Below, one piece after another: positions 8,802 to 16,808 of a stretch of DNA of 64,000 nucleotides. How positions within the stretch are numbered: the first letter of the stretch is position 1; every line of letters begins with the position of its first letter. Source of the stretch: JADKHR01 sp041917295. GTDB taxonomy: Bacteria > Elusimicrobiota > Elusimicrobia > FEN-1173. The position numbers and the translations under genes were made by a program. Location: positions 131,586-195,585 of the forward strand of contig JAYRXX010000063.1 in assembly GCA_041917295.1 (NCBI GenBank), written 5' to 3'. The notes beneath the pieces are model-generated. The model was given only the letters and a program-made list of their open reading frames with translations. It did not search any database and was not told the origin of the DNA.

Positions 8802-10586
8802 TCAGGGATTTTCCCAACCGCCGGCCCGAACCCACCGGGCCAACGCTTCCACGCACGCCGCATCGAATTGGGTGCCGGCGGCGGACTCCAATTCTTTAAG
8901 ACCCTCGGCCGGGGAGACCGGCGGACGACCGTCGATTCCCCGGGTTAAATCGTCGAGCCTTTTGACAACGGCCAGAACACGCGACGGGAAGGGGATGGAC
9001 TCACCGGCTTTCTTGTCGGGATGGCCGGCGCCGTCCCAGCGTTCGTTGATTGACCGCAGTACCAGCGCCACCCCGACCAGGGGAGGCACTGCGGCAAACG
9101 CATCGGGTGTGCCCACGCGGCAGAGCAAGGCGGACCATTCGGCCTCACGCTGTTCGTCGGCCGAAAGGCCCACGGCGGCGGACACCGCCAAGACCCGCCG
9201 CCGAAATCGGTCAGCCAGCGAAACCGCGCCGGGGCCCGACGAGGCCGTGCCGCCCGCGGCCAACAGGTCCGCCAAACAGGCGACGGTGGATCGGGACAAG
9301 TCCAGCCATTTTTGGTGTGTTTGGGCTTTTTCCAAGGCGGCGGCGGTTATAACCGCCAGACCGGACAACGACACGCCGTCGGCCGACGAAAAAGCCTGGC
9401 CGTCGGCGCGGTTGACTGCCTCAAGCACCCCGTGGATCCGGCCGTTAACAGCCAGGGGCGCCGCCATCAAAGTCCGAGGAGCCTCGCCCGCCACCCCGTC
9501 GATGGGGGCGGACACCCGATCGTCCTTGGAGGCGTCCTCCACCCGAACGACGTCGGTTCCTTCCGCCGCGCGGCCGGCCACCCCTTCGCCCTTTTTAAAC
9601 GACAGGGGAATCGGCTGTCCCCCGCCGGACGCCGCCGTGCTGTGCCCCAACGACAACGTTTGGTGGGATTCGTTCCAGAGGAAAAAGTGAACCGTTTGGG
9701 CGTTGACCAGCCGCGCGCACAGTTCCGACGCGTTTTTCATGAGCACCGCCGGGGACAAGGCAAACGCGATGGGCTCCACCGAATGGAGCAACCTTAAAAT
9801 TTGGTGGGCCGGGGTGGCGGCGTCGGCCAACGCCTGAACCCGATCGAGTTCTTCCGAAAGCGCCTGAAGGCGCCGAACGTCGTGTTCGCGCGAACGCATG
9901 GCCGTGTCCAACAACCGTTGGTTTTCTTTCAACTGGGATTGGGCGTCCCGCGCGGTCCGTCGGGCCTCCAACAACTCGTCTGAAACCGGCGCGACGGCCG
10001 CCGCGCCGTTGGCAACCGGTTGGCGTAATTTGAGCGTTTCCCACACCAGCGCAATTTGGCGACCCAAACTGACCGCCAGTTCCATGTCGGCGGAAGAAAA
10101 GGTCCCCCGGGGGGTCTTGTTGAAAAGTTCAAGAACGCCCAGCCGAACGGATTCGGTTTGAATGGGCACGGCCAATAAATTGGTGACGTGATATTCGGCC
10201 GCGTCGGCCATGTCTTTGCGGAACGATTGATTTTTGGAAACGTCCGGAAGAATCAGGGGTTCCCGGCTTTGGTACACCTGGCCCACGATGCCCTCCGTGA
10301 GAGGGACACGAAATAAACGCAGGGCTTTTTCTTTGGCGGCAACGGACCCGGCGGTTTGGTTGGCCCAGCGAAAAGCGGCAAAATCAAAAAGACCGTTGGG
10401 CTCGTCGGCCATCGCGATGGCTCCGGCGTCGGCGCCCACCAGGGCCAACACCTTCCCCAGCAAATCGTGAACCACCTGGTCCACGGGCGCCGAAGACCCA
10501 ACAAACTCGCCCAAAATATGGAACCCGGCGGTCTGGCGTTCCAGCGCTTTCACCGAATCAAGCAACAATTCCCGAGGACCGGGCAT
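8802..10586 (-). CDS. Double-GAF protein with degenerate HD-GYP-like C-terminus
   Basis: A 594-residue cytoplasmic protein. GAF domain 1 is at about residues 20-185, a coiled coil at about 200-265, GAF domain 2 at about 275-430, and a C-terminal helical region from about 445. That C-terminus keeps HD-GYP landmarks (SINERWDGAGHPDKKAGESIP and a following RVLAVVKRLDDLTR) but where the HD metal pair is expected I see REAEWSALL, so c-di-GMP phosphodiesterase activity is probably lost. GAF domains bind small ligands such as cyclic nucleotides. The ATG at 10586 follows an AAAGGGG-type ribosome site. Its role may be that of a ligand-sensing scaffold; the partner is unknown. Confidence 0.75.
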   Translation of the reverse strand: MPGPRELLLDSVKALERQTAGFHILGEFVGSSAPVDQVVHDLLGKVLALVGADAGAIAMADEPNGLFDFAAFRWANQTAGSVAAKEKALRLFRVPLTEGIVGQVYQSREPLILPDVSKNQSFRKDMADAAEYHVTNLLAVPIQTESVRLGVLELFNKTPRGTFSSADMELAVSLGRQIALVWETLKLRQPVANGAAAVAPVSDELLEARRTARDAQSQLKENQRLLDTAMRSREHDVRRLQALSEELDRVQALADAATPAHQILRLLHSVEPIAFALSPAVLMKNASELCARLVNAQTVHFFLWNESHQTLSLGHSTAASGGGQPIPLSFKKGEGVAGRAAEGTDVVRVEDASKDDRVSAPIDGVAGEAPRTLMAAPLAVNGRIHGVLEAVNRADGQAFSSADGVSLSGLAVITAAALEKAQTHQKWLDLSRSTVACLADLLAAGGTASSGPGAVSLADRFRRRVLAVSAAVGLSADEQREAEWSALLCRVGTPDAFAAVPPLVGVALVLRSINERWDGAGHPDKKAGESIPFPSRVLAVVKRLDDLTRGIDGRPPVSPAEGLKELESAAGTQFDAACVEALARWVRAGGWENP

Positions 10587-10642
10587 GCGACCACCCCTTT
10601 AACTAAGATCCAGACACCGGGGTCATTGTAGCGAATAAATTT

Positions 10643-11149
10643 TTATTTTTCTTTGTGGAGGGCGGCCAGGCGGATGTAACGGAGGGCGTTTTTTGTAATA
10701 TCGGAAATTTCTCGACGGCGCAGGGGACGAACCACACGGGCCGGCGAACCCAAAGCCAAATGGCCGGCCGGGATTCGCGCCCCAGGCGCAACCACCGACC
10801 CCGCGCCCACCAACGCGCCTCGGCCCACGACGGCTTTTCCCAACACCACCGACCCCATGCCGATCAGCGCGCCGTCTTCGACGCAACACGAATGCAAAAT
10901 GGCCCCGTGACCTACCGTGACGCGGCGGCCCACCATCGTGGGAACGCCGTGGTCCGTGTGAACCACCGCGTTGTCTTGAATGTTCGATTCGGAGCCGACG
11001 GAAATTTTTTCGATGTCTCCGCGCAAAACCGCGCCGGGCCACACCGACGCGCCGTCTTCCAGAGACACCCGCCCGATCACTTCCGCCGACGGATGAACGA
11101 ACGCCGTTGGAGAAACAACGGGGCGAATCCGTCCAAAAGGTCGAATCAC
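10643..11149 (-). CDS. Gamma-carbonic anhydrase-like hexapeptide-repeat protein
   Basis: A 168-residue left-handed beta-helix protein of the YrdA/PaaY/gamma-carbonic-anhydrase family. It has the family opening (FVHPSAEVIGRVSLEDGASVWPGAVLRGD), and candidate zinc His residues in AVVHTDHG and VGHGAILH. The family includes zinc-dependent CO2 hydratases and uncharacterised relatives. The start is GTG at 11149, whose GTGA overlaps the argF stop, so the two are translationally coupled. A short C-terminal helix ends in LHKEK. Confidence 0.85.
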   Translation of the reverse strand: MIRPFGRIRPVVSPTAFVHPSAEVIGRVSLEDGASVWPGAVLRGDIEKISVGSESNIQDNAVVHTDHGVPTMVGRRVTVGHGAILHSCCVEDGALIGMGSVVLGKAVVGRGALVGAGSVVAPGARIPAGHLALGSPARVVRPLRRREISDITKNALRYIRLAALHKEK

Positions 11150-12084
11150 TTTTGACAGGCCAGAAACTTTTTTAAGACGGCCTTTTGAACGTGCAACCGA
11201 TTTTCGGCCTGTTGAAACACCATGGATTGGGGGCCTTCCAACACCCCGGCGGTGATTTCTTCGTCTCGGTGGGCCGGCAGGCAGTGCAAAACGATGGCCG
11301 AGGAATCGGCCCGCTTCAACAACGCCTCATTGACCTGGTAGGCGCGAAACAGCTTGCGCCGTTGGACCGCCTCGGCTTCCTGGCCCATGGACGTCCACAC
11401 GTCGGTGTAAATCACGTGGGCGCCCGCCGCGGCGTCTTGCGGATCCACCACGCACCGGATCCGCCCGCCCGATCGCGCCGACATGGCGGCCGCCTGGCGT
11501 TGGATCTCCACAGCCGGAGCGTAGCCTTTCGGCGAAGCGACGGTCAGCTCAAGCCCCAACAACGCCGACGCCAACAGCCACGACTGGGCCATGTTGTTGC
11601 CGTCGCCCACGTAGGCGATGGACAGCTTTTTTAGCCCCGCCACGTTTTTCAAGCGGAAGCCTTCCATCACCGTCAACAGGTCCGCCAACACCTGGCACGG
11701 ATGTTCCCGATCCGTTAATCCGTTAATGACGGGCACATCGGCGTAACGGGCCAACACCTCCACGTCGTCGTGGCGATGGGCGCGGATCATGATGCCCGCC
11801 AGATACCGAGACAACGTGCGGGCCGTGTCCGCCAACGTTTCCCCCCGTTTCAATTGAAGCTGTTGCTCGCTGAGGGTCAGGGCCAACCCGCCCAACTCAT
11901 ACATGGCCACCGCAAAGGACACCGCCGTCCGGGTGGACGGCTTTTGAAAAATCATCCCCAAACTTTTGCCCGCCAACGCCGTCGACGGCCGCCGGTTTTT
12001 TTTGAGCCGCGCCGCGTCGGCCAGCAGAGCGGCGATTTCGTCGGCGGTCAAGTCCGCCATGGATAAAAAATCTTTGCATGCCAT
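11146..12084 (-). CDS. argF: Ornithine carbamoyltransferase
   Basis: A 312-residue enzyme that makes citrulline from ornithine and carbamoyl phosphate in arginine synthesis. Family motifs are clear: the carbamoyl-phosphate site STRTAVSF, HPCQVLADLLT, the DVWTSMGQE loop and HCLPAHRDEEI, whose Cys and His are characteristic of ornithine rather than aspartate transcarbamylase. The start ATG at 12084 has AAAGGA upstream and gives the expected length; a longer open frame upstream overlaps tolB and is not used. No other arginine genes are in the window; the gene sits between tolB and a carbonic anhydrase-like gene. The latter could supply bicarbonate for carbamoyl phosphate, but that is speculation. 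Confidence 0.95.
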   Translation of the reverse strand: MACKDFLSMADLTADEIAALLADAARLKKNRRPSTALAGKSLGMIFQKPSTRTAVSFAVAMYELGGLALTLSEQQLQLKRGETLADTARTLSRYLAGIMIRAHRHDDVEVLARYADVPVINGLTDREHPCQVLADLLTVMEGFRLKNVAGLKKLSIAYVGDGNNMAQSWLLASALLGLELTVASPKGYAPAVEIQRQAAAMSARSGGRIRCVVDPQDAAAGAHVIYTDVWTSMGQEAEAVQRRKLFRAYQVNEALLKRADSSAIVLHCLPAHRDEEITAGVLEGPQSMVFQQAENRLHVQKAVLKKFLACQK

Positions 12085-12098
12085 AAAAGGTCCTTTGA

Positions 12099-13355
12099 TT
12101 AAAATCCCCAATGGGGGGTAAAACTTCGTCCGGGAAACGCGCCCAACCGCCGCGGAGAAGATCCGTCCGCGCCCATCACCCACAGCTCCGGCCGGCCCCC
12201 CCGCGTACTGGAAAAAACGATGTGGCGCCCGTCCGGCGACCACGACGCATTTTCGTTGTCGCCCTCCCCGAACGTCAGCCGAGACAACCGGCCCGTGGCC
12301 ACTTCCAACGTCCACAAATCGAAATACCGCTTTTCCAACTGGGTAAACACCACCAAATGCCCCAACGGTGACCAATGGGGCGAGTCGGCTTGGGGCCCGG
12401 TGGTGGCCCGACGGATTTGAGCCCCCACGGCGTCCATCAAATAAATTTGCGGCGTGCCGGGCCGGTCCGACGTAAACGCGATCCTCAGCCCGTCGGGCGA
12501 CACCGTGGGCGCGGTGTCCACCGCCGGGGACTGGGTTAACGTGTGGAGGATGTTGCCCTCCAAATCCACCTGATACAAATTGGGCGACCGACCGTCCGAC
12601 AAGGTGGCCACGATCGATTTTCCGTCCGGCATCCACGCCGCGGCGGAGTTCAGCCCGTCAAACTTGCACACGACCCGCCGTTCGCTTCCGTCCGACCGCA
12701 TGCGGTGGATGGCCGGGCGGCCGTCTCGAAAGGAGGTAAAAATGATCCACGCCCCGTCGGGGGACAGTTTTGGAAACAGCGCAATCGACCGGTCGTTGGT
12801 CAACCGCTGAAAGTTTCCCCCGTCCGCGTCGGCCACGCAGACTTCTTTTTTCCCGGTGGCGTCGTTGACGAAGACCACGCGGCTGGAGGAAATCCCAGGT
12901 TGCCCTGTGAAATAGCGGACGATTTCGTCCGCCCACCGGTGCGCCAAGCGGCTGGCCGATTCCTCGAAAACAAACTTCTTTGAAAGAACCGCCAGGCCGG
13001 TGTTCGCGTCGCGCAATTCGCCGGAAAATTGGATCCGCCCGAACATCGCTTTCTCAACGGACCCCAGAACCACCACGTTCGCGCCCAGCCTGGACCACTC
13101 CCCGGCAAATTTGGACCCTGCTTCGGAAGGCCCCCCTTCGATTAACGTAAACAACCCCGTATACGCCAAATCTTTTTTAAGGGTCTCGAACAGCTCCCCG
13201 GCCTGGGCGGATTGGGGCAAAGACCGATCGGCTTTGATCGCCGCCAAGCCCAAATCCATTTTGCTTCCCTTGGAGGACAGTTCCAAATACAAGGAGTCTT
13301 CCGCTCTCAACGGAACGCAAAAAAACAGGATAAAAAGCCATCGGCGAATGTCCAT
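12099..13355 (-). CDS. tolB: TolB-like periplasmic beta-propeller protein
   Basis: A 418-residue exported protein with a signal peptide (DIRRWLFILFFCVPLRAED), an N-terminal TolB_N-type domain at about residues 25-160, and then WD40-like TolB repeats marked by SPDGAWIIFTS, SPDGLRIAFTS and SPDGRHIVFSS. TolB couples the Tol energiser to Pal at the outer membrane during constriction. It lies downstream of pal and a CpoB-like gene, the usual Tol-Pal arrangement, but tolQRA are not in the window. ATG 13355 is preferred over GTG 13364, which sits only 3 bases after the AAGG ribosome site. Confidence 0.9.
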   Translation of the reverse strand: MDIRRWLFILFFCVPLRAEDSLYLELSSKGSKMDLGLAAIKADRSLPQSAQAGELFETLKKDLAYTGLFTLIEGGPSEAGSKFAGEWSRLGANVVVLGSVEKAMFGRIQFSGELRDANTGLAVLSKKFVFEESASRLAHRWADEIVRYFTGQPGISSSRVVFVNDATGKKEVCVADADGGNFQRLTNDRSIALFPKLSPDGAWIIFTSFRDGRPAIHRMRSDGSERRVVCKFDGLNSAAAWMPDGKSIVATLSDGRSPNLYQVDLEGNILHTLTQSPAVDTAPTVSPDGLRIAFTSDRPGTPQIYLMDAVGAQIRRATTGPQADSPHWSPLGHLVVFTQLEKRYFDLWTLEVATGRLSRLTFGEGDNENASWSPDGRHIVFSSTRGGRPELWVMGADGSSPRRLGAFPGRSFTPHWGF

Positions 13356-13367
13356 GGGAAACACGCC

Positions 13368-14216
13368 TTACGGCGCGGATTTTTTCGGCGGTGCGGGTTT
13401 GGGTTTCGGTTTTGCGGCGGGTTTGGGTTTGGGGGCCTGGTCGTCTTTGTCCCCGCGCAAGGCTTTTAACCGCTCGTGGGCCCGTTGGGCCTCTTTGCGA
13501 TGGGGAAACTTTTTCCGTACCCCGTCATAAATCCCAATCGCTTCCGGGGTTTTTCCAATCTGTTCCAGGGTCAACCCCTTTTGCAAGAGAGCCGACGGCA
13601 CCGACCCGGATTTAGGGTATTGGGCCACTACCTCGTCAAAGGCCGCCAGCGCCTCGTCCCAGCTTTTTAACGCGAAATGACATTCCCCCATATTAAACTG
13701 GACCACGGGGGCCTTTTCGGTATCCGGATACTGGTCCAAATAAGTTTGAAAGATCTGAAGAGCTTGATCGTACCGTCGTTTGGAAAACTCGTTGGCACCG
13801 GCTTGATACAACCGCGACGGGGACGGAGCGGGAATGGACTTCACCCCCTCCACGGTTTTGACCACCGCGTCGAGCCGGTTCGACGTGTTCTTGTCCAAAT
13901 CGTCGATCTTCGACGCCAAACTGGTCATATGATTGTCGCTTTCCACCAGCTGGGATGAAAGAGCCTCCAACTTTAAAGTTAACTCTTCCATTTTTGCGGA
14001 CAAGTCGGCCTGGTTGCCCTGGAGCGTCTCTTGGTTTTCTTTCAGAAGGGTCTGAAAATCGCCTTGGTTTTTTTGTTGTTCCGCCAAGGACGACTGCAGC
14101 CGAACAATGTCGCCCCGCAGATCGGCAATTTCCTGGGTCGTGGCCAAACATCCCGACAAGACAAGAGCCCCGCCGCTTAAAACAGCCATCCCGCACCGAT
14201 TCAGCAACTTATTCAT
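13368..14216 (-). CDS. cpoB: CpoB/YbgF-like TPR lipoprotein of the Tol-Pal system
   Basis: A 282-residue protein with a lipoprotein signal (ALVLSGC, Cys near residue 23), a coiled coil at about 28-115, and TPR repeats at about 135-240 (LYQAGANEFSKRRYDQALQIF, VQFNMGECHFALKSWDEAL). It ends in a Lys/Pro-rich tail. CpoB/YbgF links Tol-Pal to peptidoglycan synthesis at division. The lipobox, rather than a soluble periplasmic signal, means it is probably lipid-anchored here. Position between pal and tolB supports the call. Confidence 0.88.
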   Translation of the reverse strand: MNKLLNRCGMAVLSGGALVLSGCLATTQEIADLRGDIVRLQSSLAEQQKNQGDFQTLLKENQETLQGNQADLSAKMEELTLKLEALSSQLVESDNHMTSLASKIDDLDKNTSNRLDAVVKTVEGVKSIPAPSPSRLYQAGANEFSKRRYDQALQIFQTYLDQYPDTEKAPVVQFNMGECHFALKSWDEALAAFDEVVAQYPKSGSVPSALLQKGLTLEQIGKTPEAIGIYDGVRKKFPHRKEAQRAHERLKALRGDKDDQAPKPKPAAKPKPKPAPPKKSAP

Positions 14217-14245
14217 TGGAATCGGAGACGACTGTTGAACCCTTT

Positions 14246-14812
14246 TTACGGGACAGGAACAACAATCGGCTTAGACGCCTTAATTGTTGTTTCACCGCGG
14301 CGATTGGTTGCCCAACACGCCTCGGAAGAATCGGAACACACGGGGCGTTCCTCGCCATACGAAATGGTGTCCAGTGACGCCTTGGCGACCCCCAAGGTGG
14401 CATAATAATCCCGAACCGCTTTGGCGCGGCGCTGGCCCAAAGCCATGTTGTATTCCAACGTGCCTCGATCGTCGCAGTGGCCTTCCACGCGGACTTTAAG
14501 CCCCGTCGCCGCTTTTTGGACCGCTTTCAAGGTGGCGGCGTTCTTTTTCAAGGCGGCCCGGGCTTCAGGGCTCAACTCGGCGCTCATGTAATCAAAATTG
14601 ACCGCCGCCAACACGCCGGGGGCGCCGGCGAAATCGGTTCCGACATTAACAGTGGGGCCCATGGGGGCCGGAGCCGGTTCCACTTCGGCTTGAACCGCAT
14701 CGGTTTTTTCCGGTTCAACGGCTGGCCCCTTTGCTTTGGGGCATCCCGACAACAGCACTCCAAAAACAGCCAACAGCAAAGGAAGCAAGAACAAGTCTTT
14801 TGTGGTTTTCAT
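14246..14812 (-). CDS. pal: Peptidoglycan-associated lipoprotein Pal (OmpA-like)
   Basis: A 188-residue lipoprotein with lipobox LLSGC (Cys near residue 24), a Pro/Ala linker and an OmpA-like peptidoglycan-binding domain: VNFDYMSAELSPEA, VRVEGHCDDRGTLEYNMALGQRRA and SYGEERPVC. The domain binds diaminopimelate in peptidoglycan and, with TolB, staples the outer membrane to the wall. It is first in the long minus-strand run, with a candidate promoter just upstream and a GGAG ribosome site before the ATG. Confidence 0.92.
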   Translation of the reverse strand: MKTTKDLFLLPLLLAVFGVLLSGCPKAKGPAVEPEKTDAVQAEVEPAPAPMGPTVNVGTDFAGAPGVLAAVNFDYMSAELSPEARAALKKNAATLKAVQKAATGLKVRVEGHCDDRGTLEYNMALGQRRAKAVRDYYATLGVAKASLDTISYGEERPVCSDSSEACWATNRRGETTIKASKPIVVPVP

Positions 14813-14858
14813 TGTTGGGTTTCTCCTTTTTGTGGCAAATCGGCACCAAGAAGCCCAA

Positions 14859-14887
14859 AGTTAACCATATTCCATTCCCTGTGGCAA
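14859..14887 (-). promoter_or_regulatory. Candidate promoter for the pal-cpoB-tolB run
   Basis: On the minus strand TTGCCA (14882-14887) and TTAACT (14859-14864) are 17 bases apart, upstream of pal. The -10 match is modest. Its -35 box lies back to back with that of the yggS promoter on the other strand. Confidence 0.35.
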
Positions 14888-14891
14888 GACG

Positions 14892-14920
14892 TTGCGGATT
14901 TATGGCAAATTTTGTAAGAT
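14892..14920 (+). promoter_or_regulatory. Promoter for the yggS-proC-ileS run
   Basis: TTGCGG (14892-14897) and TAAGAT (14915-14920) are 17 bases apart. The predicted start of transcription is only about 8 bases before the yggS ATG at 14935, and no Shine-Dalgarno is seen, so the transcript may be nearly leaderless. Confidence 0.5.
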
Positions 14921-14934
14921 AAACCATTACTATC

Positions 14935-15654
14935 ATGCAAAATAAAAAAGCGCCCACGCCTTTTGCGCGGGCATTGGCTTCAATTAACGATCGTTTGGCC
15001 CGTGCGGCCAAACGGGCGGGGCGGGCTGGAAACGAGGTGGAGATTCTGGCCGTCACAAAAACCCTTTCGGCTGAACGAATGAGAGAAGCCTTGGATTTGG
15101 GGATTCGGCAGTTTGGGGAAAGCCGGGTCCAAGAAACTTTTATTAAAAGAAAATTTCTGGCGGACCAATTGCCGCCCGATCAAATGCCCCGGTGGCATTT
15201 GATCGGCCATTTACAAACCAACAAGGCCCGTCGCGCGGTGGAGCTATTTGATTGCATCCAGTCGGTGGACAGCTTAAAACTGGCCGAACTGTTGGCCCAC
15301 GAAGGCGAACGGCGCGCCCAACCGGTAAGCTGTTTGGTTGAAGTTAAAATTTCCAACGAAGCCCAGAAGCATGGGCTTCCGCCCGATCACTTGGCGCCGT
15401 TCCTTGAAAGAGCCGTTCGGCTCTCCTTTCTTCGAATCGAGGGCCTGATGGGAATCGCTCCCCTTTTCAAGAACCCGGAAGAAACCCGACCCTATTTTGC
15501 CTCTTTGCGATCTCTCTTTGACAAAAACATCGGCGCGTTTTCCGTTAACCGTCCCATTTTGTCCATGGGGATGTCCCAGGATTTTGAGGTGGCCGTGGAA
15601 GAAGGAAGCACCCTGGTAAGGATCGGAACCGCTCTTTTTGGGCCGCGGTCATGA
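14935..15654 (+). CDS. yggS: YggS/PROSC-family PLP-homeostasis protein
   Basis: A 239-residue single-domain PLP-binding barrel protein. The PLP lysine motif EILAVTKTLSA is near residue 40, with the family blocks FGESRVQE, WHLIGHLQTNKARRAV, LVEVKISNEAQKHGL and LSMGMSQDFEVAVEEGSTLVRIGTALFG. YggS proteins buffer pyridoxal phosphate and affect amino-acid metabolism rather than catalysing racemisation. Linkage to proC is widespread in bacteria and supports the call. The stop overlaps the proC start by ATGA. Confidence 0.93.
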   Translation: MQNKKAPTPFARALASINDRLARAAKRAGRAGNEVEILAVTKTLSAERMREALDLGIRQFGESRVQETFIKRKFLADQLPPDQMPRWHLIGHLQTNKARRAVELFDCIQSVDSLKLAELLAHEGERRAQPVSCLVEVKISNEAQKHGLPPDHLAPFLERAVRLSFLRIEGLMGIAPLFKNPEETRPYFASLRSLFDKNIGAFSVNRPILSMGMSQDFEVAVEEGSTLVRIGTALFGPRS

Positions 15655-16472
15655 AACTGCGGCTGGGTATTGTGGGCGCGGGCAACATGGGAAGCGCGAT
15701 GGTGGCGGGCCTCGTGGCCTCCAAAGCCTTGGCGGCTGGGTCCATCACGGTGACCGACGTGGATGTCCAGAAGTTGGCTCTTTTGAAGAAAAAATACGGG
15801 GTCAAGACCGCCACAGACAATCGGGCCGTGGCCCGTTGGGCGCAAGCGTTGGTTTTGTGCGTCAAGCCCCAACAGGTGCCCGAATTATTAAAAGAGGTGG
15901 GCGGGATTCTGAGCCCCGGCGGATGGGTGATGTCGGTGGCGGCGGGGATTCAAACGAAACAAATTGAGGCGGCCCTCGGCTCAGTGGGCGTGGTGCGGGT
16001 AATGCCCAACACGCCAGCCCTGCTGGGAGCGGGCGCTCTGGTGTATTGTTTGGGCCGGCACGCGCGGCGGTCCCAGGAAACGGCCGCTAAAACAATTTTA
16101 TCCACCCTGGGCAAGGTGTGGAAAACCACGGAATCCCACATGGACGCCGTGACGGCCCTGTCGGGGTCGGGTCCGGCCTACGTTTTTTATTTGGCCGAAT
16201 GCCTGGCGTCGGCGGGAACCGCCCTGGGGTTGCCCGGTCCGTTGGCCGAGGCATTGGCCCGCCAGACGGTGTGGGGAGCGGGTCGAATGCTGGCCGAAAC
16301 AGCGGACCCGGCCGGGGAGTTGCGCCGACGGGTTACCAGTCCAGGCGGAACGACAGAAGCCGCCCTCCGGGTTTTAATGGACCGGAAAATGGACATCTTG
16401 TTTAAAGACGCGTTGGCCGCCGCGTGCCGACGTTCAAAAGAACTTTCTACGCATAAGGAGACCAGACCATGA
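15651..16472 (+). CDS. proC: Pyrroline-5-carboxylate reductase
   Basis: A 273-residue NAD(P)H-dependent enzyme of the last step of proline synthesis. It has an N-terminal Rossmann motif (GIVGAGNMGSAMVAGL), the VLCVKPQQV strand, VVRVMPNTPALLGAG, and the dimerisation-domain signature TALSGSGPAYVF followed by RVTSPGGTTEAALRVL. Its ATG overlaps the yggS stop, and its stop overlaps the yggU ATG, so three genes are translationally chained. Confidence 0.95.
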   Translation: MKLRLGIVGAGNMGSAMVAGLVASKALAAGSITVTDVDVQKLALLKKKYGVKTATDNRAVARWAQALVLCVKPQQVPELLKEVGGILSPGGWVMSVAAGIQTKQIEAALGSVGVVRVMPNTPALLGAGALVYCLGRHARRSQETAAKTILSTLGKVWKTTESHMDAVTALSGSGPAYVFYLAECLASAGTALGLPGPLAEALARQTVWGAGRMLAETADPAGELRRRVTSPGGTTEAALRVLMDRKMDILFKDALAAACRRSKELSTHKETRP

Positions 16473-16732
16473 TCATCCGTGTGAGAGTGATACCGAACGC
16501 CGTCCGAAGCGAAGTGGTGGGCCGGATTGGTTCCACTGTTCGCGTCAAAGTCGCCGCTCCGGCCATTGACGGCAAAGCGAACGCCGAGCTGACGAACTTC
16601 CTGGCGGAATTCTTCGAAGTGAAGAACCGGAGCGTCAAAATTGTCCGCGGCCAAAAAGGCAAAGAAAAAACCGTGGAAATCTCCGGCCGAACCGAAGAAG
16701 AGCTCGAAGACGTCATGGAAACGATCCCCTGA
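16469..16732 (+). CDS. yggU: YggU-family (DUF167) protein
   Basis: An 87-residue DUF167 protein: RVIPNAVRSEVVG, VKVAAPAIDGKANAELTNFL and SVKIVRGQKGKEKTVEISG are the family core. The biochemical function is unknown; the gene commonly travels with yggS and proC. The start ATGA overlaps the proC stop. Confidence 0.9.
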   Translation: MIIRVRVIPNAVRSEVVGRIGSTVRVKVAAPAIDGKANAELTNFLAEFFEVKNRSVKIVRGQKGKEKTVEISGRTEEELEDVMETIP

Positions 16733-16741
16733 AAACCGCGT

Positions 16742-16764
16742 CCCCGCGGTCGGCCCCCGCGGGG
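16742..16764 (+). repeat. GC-rich hairpin between yggU and ileS
   Basis: An 8-base CCCCGCGG arm pairs with a following CCGCGGGG arm across a short loop, in the 76-base gap upstream of ileS. There is no U-tract after it, so it is not a clear intrinsic terminator. I looked for a T-box leader, which can control ileS, and did not find the specifier or T-box sequence. Confidence 0.4.
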
Positions 16765-16808
16765 GGGTGACCGGGGGAGGCTGGAATTCAACCGATTATT
16801 CTTCCTCC

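Noticed and set aside
8392..9690. Plus-strand open frame of about 432 codons opposite cutA and the GAF gene
   Set aside because: Arg/Pro/Ser-rich shadow; both sense-strand genes have clear domains.
16733..16808. T-box riboswitch upstream of ileS
   Set aside because: The gap has a GC hairpin and an ACCGCG string, but it is too short for a T-box leader and no specifier loop or T-box sequence is visible.
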